Source: Candidatus Choladousia intestinavium
Lineage (GTDB): Bacteria > Bacillota > Clostridia > Lachnospirales > Lachnospiraceae
Assembly (NCBI GenBank): GCA_018712785.1
Contig: DVGK01000061.1
Location: 1 to 64,000 of the forward strand
Reading direction: 5' to 3'
Length of the DNA stretch: 64,000 bases
The notes beneath the pieces were generated by a model. The model did not search any database, had not been told where the DNA came from, and saw nothing but the letters and a program-made list of their open reading frames with translations. The translations under genes were made by a program, and so were the position numbers. Positions 9,494-17,799 of this stretch are shown in pieces (the first letter of the stretch is position 1; each line of letters opens with the position of its first letter).

Positions 9494-9874
9494 ATGGAAG
9501 AAAAAATCCTGCTGTTTTTTAATCAAAAGCCAGCTGCTCTTGATCTGTATCTGGCCCTTGAGAGACAGATCCTTGCAGAAATTGACAATGTTTCCATAAA
9601 GGTTCAGAAAACACAGATTTCCTTTTATAATAGGCATATGTTTGCCTGCGCTTCTCTGGCGAAAACCCGAAAGGCTAAAGATCTGCCGGATCCGTACCTG
9701 ACTGTGACTTTTGGACTGGAACGAAAGGTTGAATCTCCCCGAATCGATATAGCCACTGAGCCATACCCCAGGCGCTGGACGCACCATGTGGTAATCGCCT
9801 CTCCGGAAGAAATCGATGAAGAGCTTATGGGATGGATCCGGGAAGCCAGCGTCTTTTCCGAGAAAAAGAGATAA
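9494..9874 (+). CDS. DUF5655-like hypothetical protein
   Basis: MEEKILLFFNQKPAALDLYLALERQI...; AAGGAGG before ATG 9494. Confidence 0.65.
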   Translation: MEEKILLFFNQKPAALDLYLALERQILAEIDNVSIKVQKTQISFYNRHMFACASLAKTRKAKDLPDPYLTVTFGLERKVESPRIDIATEPYPRRWTHHVVIASPEEIDEELMGWIREASVFSEKKR

Positions 9875-9916
9875 TAACAGAATAAGAATAAAAAGAAATA
9901 AAGGAGGTCTCATCCC

Positions 9917-10714
9917 ATGGCATTGCTGAATATAAATTTTCTTTCTCAGTCTCTGTGCCGGATCACTACGGTGCAGATGTTTATTCCCAATGATCTGAAC
10001 CCGGAGGAGCGCAGGGAAAACTTACACTATAATCGCCCCCTGAAGGTATTATATCTTCTTCATGGCTACAGCGGTAACTATACCGACTGGATCCAGGGAA
10101 CAGCGATCTGCAATCTGGCTAAAAAATACAATTTCGCAGTGGTCTGTCCCTCCGGAGACAATAGCTTTTACTTTGATCAGGAAATGACAGGCGGTAAATA
10201 TCGAACCTTTGTGGGTGAAGAGCTCCCTTCCTATATAAGCAAAGTCTTCGGTTTCTCTTCCAGAAGAGAAGATACCTTTATCGGCGGTCTTTCTATGGGC
10301 GGTTTCGGCGCCGTTTGTACTGCATTAAAATACCCGGAGACCTTTTCCAAGGCCATAGGTTTTTCTTCAGCTTTCGTAATTAATGAGATCCTGATGAACG
10401 GAAAACGGGTAACATCCACAGAAACGAACCAGGCCTTCCAAGATCATATTTATGGCCCTCTGGAAAAGCTGAAAAAAAGTGAAAAAAATCCCGCGGCTCT
10501 GCTTTCCGGACTTTTAGAAAAAGGGAAACCGGTGCCGGATCTGTACCTGGCCTGCGGCACAGAAGACTATCTGCTGGAAAACAACCGGGAATTCCGGGAT
10601 TTTCTGAAGCTCCATAATGTTCCCCTTGTATACGTGGAGTTTCCCGGTGAACATAATTGGGATTTCTGGAACCGGGCCCTTGAGCCTGCGGTGAAGTGGA
10701 TGATGGAAGGGTAA
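9917..10714 (+). CDS. Alpha/beta-hydrolase esterase (tributyrin esterase/esterase D-like)
   Basis: LLHGYSGNYTDW oxyanion region, GGLSMGGFGA nucleophile elbow, GEHNWDFW His region. Confidence 0.88.
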   Translation: MALLNINFLSQSLCRITTVQMFIPNDLNPEERRENLHYNRPLKVLYLLHGYSGNYTDWIQGTAICNLAKKYNFAVVCPSGDNSFYFDQEMTGGKYRTFVGEELPSYISKVFGFSSRREDTFIGGLSMGGFGAVCTALKYPETFSKAIGFSSAFVINEILMNGKRVTSTETNQAFQDHIYGPLEKLKKSEKNPAALLSGLLEKGKPVPDLYLACGTEDYLLENNREFRDFLKLHNVPLVYVEFPGEHNWDFWNRALEPAVKWMMEG

Positions 10715-10756
10715 AACAATAGAACAGATACAACCATAAAAAAGGAGGAATCATCC

Positions 10757-11554
10757 ATGGCTCTCATAGAAGTAAACTATCTATCACAGGCTTTAAGCAA
10801 AATCACAGCCCTTCAGGTATTCATTCCCAATGACCTGAATCCTGCGGAACAGGAGGGAATCCCCTATTACGGCCGGGAAACGCGCGTGCTTTATCTGCTT
10901 CACGGCTACAGCGGGAACCAGACCGACTGGATCCAGGGAACGACCATCTGCAATCTGGCCAAAAAATATAATTTTGCTGTGGTATGCCCAGCCGGAGACA
11001 ACAGTTTCTATCTGGATCAGGAAATGACAGGCGGTAAATATGCCACTTTTGTAGGCGAAGAGCTTCCTGCCTATATGGAACAGCTTTTTCATTTTTCGGG
11101 AAAACGGGAAGATACGTATATCGGCGGCTTCTCCATGGGCGGCTTTGGGGCGGTTCACACGGCTCTCAGATACAACCGGAAATTCGGAAAGGTCATGGCC
11201 TTTTCTTCCGCCTTTATCATCAATGAGATTATAAAGACCGGCTCTAAGACAACCGGCTCCCTTACAAACCGTCCTTATCAGGAGCACATCTTCGGTCCGG
11301 GAGAAAGCCTGAAGACCAGCGAAAAAAATCCGGAATACCTTCTCTGCCGTCTTCTGGAGAAAAAAGAAATTCTTCCAGAGTTCTATCTTGCCTGCGGAAC
11401 AGAGGATACGCTGCTGCCCCACAACCGGGAATTCCGGGATTTTCTAAAGGAAAAAAAGGTTCCGGCCATATACACAGAATCCCCCGGAGGCCACAGCTGG
11501 GACTTCTGGAACCGGGCCCTTGAGCCTGCGGTGAAGTGGATGATGGAAGATTAA
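10757..11554 (+). CDS. Alpha/beta-hydrolase esterase, tandem paralogue of the preceding gene
   Basis: LLHGYSGNQTDWIQGTTICNLAKKYNFAVVCPAGDNSF; GGFSMGGFGA; near-identical C terminus RALEPAVKWMMED. Confidence 0.88.
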   Translation: MALIEVNYLSQALSKITALQVFIPNDLNPAEQEGIPYYGRETRVLYLLHGYSGNQTDWIQGTTICNLAKKYNFAVVCPAGDNSFYLDQEMTGGKYATFVGEELPAYMEQLFHFSGKREDTYIGGFSMGGFGAVHTALRYNRKFGKVMAFSSAFIINEIIKTGSKTTGSLTNRPYQEHIFGPGESLKTSEKNPEYLLCRLLEKKEILPEFYLACGTEDTLLPHNREFRDFLKEKKVPAIYTESPGGHSWDFWNRALEPAVKWMMED

Positions 11555-11568
11555 ATTTGAAATTTTAA

Positions 11569-11608
11569 GAGGGTACTCCTTTCCTATATTTGCAGGAAAA
11601 GCACCCTC
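11569..11608 (+). terminator. Probable intrinsic terminator after tandem esterases
   Basis: GAGGGTactcCTTTCCT...AGGAAAAGcACCCTC imperfect stem-loop 15 nt after the stop codon. Confidence 0.6.
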
Positions 11609-11674
11609 GTGTTATCAAAATTTATAAAATACAGTCAAAGGTCGTACCAAGAGCAGTATAGCGCTCCATACATA

Positions 11675-12961
11675 TTAACCCTTCCTCCTGTTTCCCTCCT
11701 TTTTGAGGAAGCGTTCCTTCCCGCAGATATCAGGAAGAAGGATGCTGGCTGCCGCCATAACAAAAACAGACAGGCTTCTGTATGTAAACATACTGTGAAT
11801 TATCGAATGATTTTGGGTACATGCATACCAGATAAAAGGATAGAGAGCAACGCAGCCGATCAGCAGGGAAGTCACCCATTTTTCCGGCCGTATCCTCTTT
11901 ATAATGAGAACAGCTGCCTCTGCGATGAGAAGAGTCACAAACACATGGCGGAGACTGCTCTGTGAAAAATAATTCCAAAGTACCCGATATACCTCCGGCA
12001 AAGTAACCGTTACCCCGTTTCCAATATCACTGCCCGAGCGCACCAATATTTTAGAAATCCCTTTCTGTATATGATTTTCTCCGGTAAACACCGTTGCGAG
12101 TATCCATTTCGACGCCCACATTCCGCCATAACCAATACACCACAGCACAGAATACTGTAAAAGTCTCCGAATCCCTTCCAGAACCTTCCGATAGTCGCTT
12201 AGCGCAAAGCAAAGAATCAGCGGAAAAGACAGAGTAACCACCGGATAAGTCAGAAAATCCATATAACTTGTAAGCATGCCGACACACAAAAAAAATAAAT
12301 ATAGATGCTCCCTGAAACATGATTTTTCCCAGAAAGACAGCAACACAATCACTGCTGCCATCATCATATGATAGGAGGTTGAGTTTTGCAAGGAAGACGA
12401 AACCGTTATAGGATTCAGGAATGCAATAGCCAAAACAAACGGTGCAAGATATTCGATAACTCTTCTCCGATACATCAGAATGGCTATTATTACAAATTCA
12501 GCAAGAATCACAAAAAGGTTAAGCTGACGAATTTCTGTCAGGTTCAAAAATAAAAGCAACGGCTTCAAAATCACCATATACCCATGCCAGTAGCGAGAAT
12601 AGGAATGCAAATTCCGTTGGCTCTCCTTCAAAGGCAATCCACAGTTCTGACAGGAAACAGCTTTCGATTGATTTTTCACAAAAACGCGGTAACTATTGGC
12701 CGCTTTCTCTATGATATCTTCCTCTCCGTCATAAGCTGCAGACAGCAGCATAATCGCATCGGTATAATTGTCCAATTTCGTACTTTCATCTCCTGGCAAC
12801 AGCTGATAATAATCTCCTTCCTGCTCAAGCGTTTCTCCAGACTCTCTGACATGCAGACATACCCGCTCTGTCGGCAGGACATAAACAGCACAGATCAGCA
12901 GAAATCCCCCGAGAACCATAAGTAAAAATGTCAATCCAATCTTTACGACAACTCTTCGCAT
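11675..12961 (-). CDS. Multi-pass membrane protein, hypothetical (possible glycosyltransferase-type envelope protein)
   Basis: 428-aa open frame with about ten hydrophobic segments; no family recognised with certainty. Confidence 0.65.
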   Translation of the reverse strand: MRRVVVKIGLTFLLMVLGGFLLICAVYVLPTERVCLHVRESGETLEQEGDYYQLLPGDESTKLDNYTDAIMLLSAAYDGEEDIIEKAANSYRVFVKNQSKAVSCQNCGLPLKESQRNLHSYSRYWHGYMVILKPLLLFLNLTEIRQLNLFVILAEFVIIAILMYRRRVIEYLAPFVLAIAFLNPITVSSSLQNSTSYHMMMAAVIVLLSFWEKSCFREHLYLFFLCVGMLTSYMDFLTYPVVTLSFPLILCFALSDYRKVLEGIRRLLQYSVLWCIGYGGMWASKWILATVFTGENHIQKGISKILVRSGSDIGNGVTVTLPEVYRVLWNYFSQSSLRHVFVTLLIAEAAVLIIKRIRPEKWVTSLLIGCVALYPFIWYACTQNHSIIHSMFTYRSLSVFVMAAASILLPDICGKERFLKKEGNRRKG

Positions 12962-12997
12962 AGCGCTACTTCCTTCCTCTTATCAGTTTAGCAACCC

Positions 12998-14146
12998 TTA
13001 CTCTCCAAAGAGCGCTGCAGCTTCCTCCATATTTTTTATGACGTCTACCTTAAAGGGACATCTTCTCACACAGGCGCCGCACGCGATACACTGGGATGCC
13101 TTATGGGAAAGAGCGGCATAATGTTCCCGAACCGTTTCCGGCACATGCCCCTGAGCCTTTGCCAGATTCAGAAACTTTGTGACATCCGCCACATTGATTC
13201 CCTTGGGACAGGGGGCGCAGTGGCCGCAGTACATACAATGGCCTTCCCAGCTGATCTTCGGGAAATCCGCGAAAGCGCCCGCATAGTCTTTTTCCTCATC
13301 TGAAGCGTTCTCATAGGCAGCGCTGGCCTGAAGCTCTTCCGCGGTATGCGCTCCTGACAGGACTGTAGCTACCCCCGGTCTTGTCAGAGCATAATGGAGG
13401 CACTGGCAGACGGTAAGGGCCTTCCCTGCCGGGGACAGTTTCTCATCCAGAAGATCGCCGCCTCCGAAGGCCTTCATAACGGTAATTCCCACGCCCAGGT
13501 TCTGACAGACCTCATACAGCCGTTCCCGATCCGGATCCATATTCACCAGATGCGACGCATAGGCGCTTTCTGCCCAGAGAGCATCCACATCTTCTCCGGC
13601 AGGCTGCAGATCGTAGCATGGATTCACGCTGAACATCAGCACCTGAATCAGTCCGCTCTCCACCGCGGCCAGGGCCGCCTGCGGATTGTGGCTGGAAAGA
13701 CCGATGCAGCCGATTTTGCCCGTTCTTTTTAATTCCTGGACATACTTCATCACTTCCCCGTTCTTTACTTCCTCCCAGTCCTTCAGAGAATCCACATAAT
13801 GGATCATGCCTACTTCGATAAAATCAGTCTCCAGACGTTCCAGCAGATCCTGAAATCCTTCTTTTACCTCCTGAATCTTTCTGGTGCGCTTGTACTGTCC
13901 ATGTTCCCAGATGGTACACAGATGAGCCTGGAGAACAAACTTCTCTCTCCGCCCCCGCAGCGCTTTTCCAAGACCGCTGCGGGCATCGGGATCGGAAGTA
14001 TAAAGGTCAACGTAATTCACGCCCAGGGACTCCGCCGCGTCGATCAGCTCCCTGGCCCGCTCCTCTTTCCCTTCCACAAAGCCTTCGCACCCCAAACCGA
14101 TTTCACTGACTGTAAGACCGGTATTGCCTAATTTTCTGTAATTCAT
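12998..14146 (-). CDS. Aldo/keto reductase with C-terminal 2x[4Fe-4S] ferredoxin domain
   Basis: MNYRKLGNTGLTVSEIGLGCEGF; CMYCGHCAPCPKGI and CIACGACVRRCPF; GGAGG before ATG 14146. Confidence 0.9.
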   Translation of the reverse strand: MNYRKLGNTGLTVSEIGLGCEGFVEGKEERARELIDAAESLGVNYVDLYTSDPDARSGLGKALRGRREKFVLQAHLCTIWEHGQYKRTRKIQEVKEGFQDLLERLETDFIEVGMIHYVDSLKDWEEVKNGEVMKYVQELKRTGKIGCIGLSSHNPQAALAAVESGLIQVLMFSVNPCYDLQPAGEDVDALWAESAYASHLVNMDPDRERLYEVCQNLGVGITVMKAFGGGDLLDEKLSPAGKALTVCQCLHYALTRPGVATVLSGAHTAEELQASAAYENASDEEKDYAGAFADFPKISWEGHCMYCGHCAPCPKGINVADVTKFLNLAKAQGHVPETVREHYAALSHKASQCIACGACVRRCPFKVDVIKNMEEAAALFGE

Positions 14147-14316
14147 TCTCGGTTCCTCCTCCATTTCAACGGAAACCTCAGCCAAGCAGAGGCCCCCTAT
14201 TTTCCGGCATTCACAGATTCTATTTTAGCATACTTACGTTTCTTTGTCATCGCAGCTGTTCATCCCGGTAAACTTTCCTGCCGCTGTCCGGCTCTCTTTA
14301 AACGGCTCAAAAAATT

Positions 14317-16503
14317 CTATTTCTTGTGCCCATCCGGACTCGTTTCAAATTCCAGCCTCAGTTTATAAGCTATTCTGCAGTACCGTTCCCTTACAAGCTT
14401 TTCTGCCTGTTCCTGAGAGGTAAGGATCCCGTCTATGTAATAGAAGCCGCTGCGGGAACGTTCTTTTTCCGTCTGAGTATGGATCTCCTCCTCTGTCAGC
14501 TCCTCCGTTTTCCGCTCCAGAACGCGGGCAAAAAATTTTAAATCCGGAGCTTTTCTTTTTTCTCTGTAAAATACCTCCCGAACCGCCTCCGCAAGGCGCC
14601 CGGCTTCCTCGCCAAGATCCTCCTGCTCCTTCCTGCTTATTACCCTTGAAAACCAGCTCTCTTTTACACCGGTGGGAATACAGTCCAAATCCCAGGCTTC
14701 TTTTTCCTTTCTCTCCAACTCTTCCCAGAGCTTTTCATTCAGCTGCGCAAAGCTTCCCGGTTTTTCGGGAACCTTTTCTCCCTGCTCTCTCAGAATCTGG
14801 CGAAAAACTGCTTTCTGCGCATTGGGGGAAATCTCCCTCCGACCGGTCAGAAGCTCTCCTGCCTGAGAACATCTTTCCAGAATCTCCTTTTTCAGCATTC
14901 CCTCCGGGGATACAAATTTTTCTTTCAGCTTCTCCAGGATCTCCTTCCTGTCCTTCCTGTCCAGAGATTCCAGTTTTAAATATTTTCTGAAAAGGGAACC
15001 TGGTTCTGCGCATTCAAAATATACAAGATACAGCATGAGAAGGAACTCTACATGAAGGCTCCTGTCCCAGGAAGAAGCCCGGACCTTTTCCCAGGCTGGC
15101 TTGTACGCCAGCTCTTCCCCCTGACTTCCTGCTGCCGCCGCTCTGAACCCCGCCGCCCTGAGAATTCTTTCCGGATTTCTCTCCAACAGATCTCTCACCC
15201 GGATTTCCTCCGCGGCCTCCCAAAAAAGCCTCTGTGAAAAGGTTTGCCGCAAACCATTTCTGTACGCTCCGCTTAAACCTTCCTCCCGGATTACACGATC
15301 ATAAAAGGCTTCAAAAAGCAGAGAGAGGAAGTCCGCACTTTTCTCCTCCGATACCTGCGCCGTGAAGAAACCTTCCGCAAAAACCCGGAAGTTCCTGTCT
15401 CTCTCCTGTTGATCTTCATTTTCCAGAATAAAAATATTCAGAAATTTCTCAAGCCACAGGGATTCCCCCTGCCCTTCCGTCTCCAAAAAAAATTCCACCC
15501 ATACGGGGACGCAGAGAGCCAACACCTTTCCGTCCGACTCATCGGAATTTTTTCCAGCCGCATGCAGGGTATAAAGAAACGTCCATGCGAGCTTTTCACA
15601 TTTCTGGAATCCCGGAAAGTTTTTCTCCCGCTCCAGGCGCCGGGCATCATTTAAAATCTCCTGAAAAAATCTGGTTCTTTCCGGAACCTCTCCTTCCGCC
15701 GCCATTCGCTCTGCCGTCAGGAGGTAAAATTCCGCTCCGTCCTCCTTTCCGCCCAGAGGAACCCCAAAAAGCTTCTGTAGATTTTCTGCTGTTCTCTGAA
15801 AGCCAAAAGTCTTTGCCATCTCACAAAAGCAGGCTCCCAGCTGTCCTCTTATTTCAGGATAGCCGCCTGCTCTCAGTTCACCCAGAGATTCGCAGATCTT
15901 CCGGCTTTCCCTGTCCTTTCCATCATGGACAGCCTCTTTCAGTCCCCAAAGCAGCTTTTCTGCCTCCGGCAAAGCTCTCTGCCCTGACGCTCCTTTCCGC
16001 CTGCAGCGAGACTCTACAAGGGCCCTGCACGCTTCCGGGCTTTCTGCCAGCTCAAGCAGCTCTCTTACTCTCCGGAAATTCAGGAAAAAGGACGCGGCTG
16101 CCAGAGCAGTCATGGCATTGGCCGTGCTCACCGCCTCGTTCAGCGCCAAAAGAAAAACGGCGGCCGCCAGAAATCCCGCAGCTTCTCTCCCGTACTTTCT
16201 GAAATTCCACGGCGACTCTTTAAAAAGGAGAAGCTCCGAAAACGAAAAACCGTAATACGTTTCTTTCGGACTTCCGGAAATCCAGGCAGATAAGAGCATT
16301 GAAACTATCTGGAGCAAAAATACGGCCCCGCCAAGAGCCGTCATATAGAATTCTGAGACATGAATCAAAAACCGGCCGCTGCCTCTTACAGCCAGATCCA
16401 GCAGGATCCCGGCTCCCAGCAGGACTGCCGCGGCTCTCTGCCATCCTGTTTTTTTCAGAATTTCTCCCTGTGCTTCCATCTCTTCTCTCCTGTGCTTTAA
16501 CAT
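14317..16503 (-). CDS. Large hypothetical protein with N-terminal TM segments and long Glu-rich cytoplasmic region
   Basis: 728-aa uninterrupted ORF; hydrophobic N-terminal ~140 aa then charged helical sequence. Confidence 0.65.
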   Translation of the reverse strand: MLKHRREEMEAQGEILKKTGWQRAAAVLLGAGILLDLAVRGSGRFLIHVSEFYMTALGGAVFLLQIVSMLLSAWISGSPKETYYGFSFSELLLFKESPWNFRKYGREAAGFLAAAVFLLALNEAVSTANAMTALAAASFFLNFRRVRELLELAESPEACRALVESRCRRKGASGQRALPEAEKLLWGLKEAVHDGKDRESRKICESLGELRAGGYPEIRGQLGACFCEMAKTFGFQRTAENLQKLFGVPLGGKEDGAEFYLLTAERMAAEGEVPERTRFFQEILNDARRLEREKNFPGFQKCEKLAWTFLYTLHAAGKNSDESDGKVLALCVPVWVEFFLETEGQGESLWLEKFLNIFILENEDQQERDRNFRVFAEGFFTAQVSEEKSADFLSLLFEAFYDRVIREEGLSGAYRNGLRQTFSQRLFWEAAEEIRVRDLLERNPERILRAAGFRAAAAGSQGEELAYKPAWEKVRASSWDRSLHVEFLLMLYLVYFECAEPGSLFRKYLKLESLDRKDRKEILEKLKEKFVSPEGMLKKEILERCSQAGELLTGRREISPNAQKAVFRQILREQGEKVPEKPGSFAQLNEKLWEELERKEKEAWDLDCIPTGVKESWFSRVISRKEQEDLGEEAGRLAEAVREVFYREKRKAPDLKFFARVLERKTEELTEEEIHTQTEKERSRSGFYYIDGILTSQEQAEKLVRERYCRIAYKLRLEFETSPDGHKK

Positions 16504-16574
16504 ATGGCTCTGTTTAACAGCCTTCTCTTTTTATAATCCACATTACCTACGCTCATACTTCACGCAGGACGCCT

Positions 16575-17642
16575 TTACTCTTCTCCGGCTTCCAGTTTTC
16601 GTATGACTCTGCAGGGATTTCCCACTGCCACCGTGCCGGCCGGAACATCCTTCGTCACCACGCTTCCGGCTCCGATCACAGCGCCGTCTCCTACAGAAAC
16701 ACCCGGCAGAAGAACCGCCCCTGCTCCGATCCACACATTTTTTCCTATTTTCACCGGATGATTGAGCTGAAGTCCCCTGTTTCGCAGCGCCGGATCCAGA
16801 GGATGGGCGCCTGTAGCGATGGTAACATTAGGCCCGATCATAGTGCCGTCTCCGATATAGATATCCGTATCGTCCACAAGAGTCAGGTTAAAGTTCGCGT
16901 AAACCCGGTTTCCCAGATGTACGTGACGTCCTCCCCAGTTGGCATGAAGAGGCGGTTCTACATAACAGTCCTCTCCGATTTCCTGAAACATTTCTTTCAG
17001 CAGCTCTTGGCGCCGCTCTGTCTCGGAGGGCCTTGTGTGGTTATAATCATACTGCAGCTCCAGCCCTTTCTGCTGTCTTTTAAGCATATAGGGATCGCCC
17101 GGATCGTACAGCTCCCCGCTTCTCAGCAGGGCCTCCTCCAGAGTCACCCAAACCTCCTTGGCGATTTCCTCAGCAGTTTTTCCGTCTGTATTTACCAGAA
17201 AATCTGCGGCATGGCTGTATTTTTCTCTCCGTTCCTCCATGAGCTGCGCAATATGCTGCAGATCCATCTTTCCTGCCAGCACCGGCCTGCCCTGGTCGGT
17301 CCGGATTCTGTCATAGACGGTTCCTGGAGCGGCGCAGAGCCATACGATCTTTCCTTTTGCCCGCATAGCCTGTACATTGCTCTCCCGCAGCGGAACGCCG
17401 CCCCCGCAGGAAATCACCGTACGCCTCCCCGTCTCCAGCCCCTTTAAGAACCCGGTCTCCAGCTCTCTGAAATAAGGTTCTCCGTAAATCTGAAAAATCT
17501 CAGGGATCGTCTTTCCTTCTCTCTTCTCAATCTCCTGATCCATTTCAATAAGATCTGTGTTGTACATCTTTTTCAGTGCCAGGGAAACCGTGGTCTTCCC
17601 CGCGCCCATAAATCCGATTAAAAAAATATTTTCTCCCGCCAT
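16575..17642 (-). CDS. Fused shikimate kinase - maltose/galactoside O-acetyltransferase-like (LbH) protein
   Basis: MAGENIFLIGFMGAGKTTVSLALKK (Walker A), ISCGGGVPLR, DQGRPVLAGK, then GELYDPGDPYMLKRQQKGLELQYDYNHTRP...NVTIATGAHPLDPALRNRG...VGNPCRVIRKL; ATG at 17642 avoids overlap with the foldase gene. Confidence 0.85.
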   Translation of the reverse strand: MAGENIFLIGFMGAGKTTVSLALKKMYNTDLIEMDQEIEKREGKTIPEIFQIYGEPYFRELETGFLKGLETGRRTVISCGGGVPLRESNVQAMRAKGKIVWLCAAPGTVYDRIRTDQGRPVLAGKMDLQHIAQLMEERREKYSHAADFLVNTDGKTAEEIAKEVWVTLEEALLRSGELYDPGDPYMLKRQQKGLELQYDYNHTRPSETERRQELLKEMFQEIGEDCYVEPPLHANWGGRHVHLGNRVYANFNLTLVDDTDIYIGDGTMIGPNVTIATGAHPLDPALRNRGLQLNHPVKIGKNVWIGAGAVLLPGVSVGDGAVIGAGSVVTKDVPAGTVAVGNPCRVIRKLEAGEE

Positions 17643-17799
17643 GCTCTTCTCTCTCCTGTTAAAACAAAACTGCTGCTTTTGAATAGACTGTAAAAAGGAG
17701 CCGACGCATCCTGCCATAGCCAGCCGTTTTGCGTCAGCTCCTGTCACCATCCGGCAGCATCCCTGCTGGAAGTATCTTTCTATTTGTCTCTGAAAAGCG

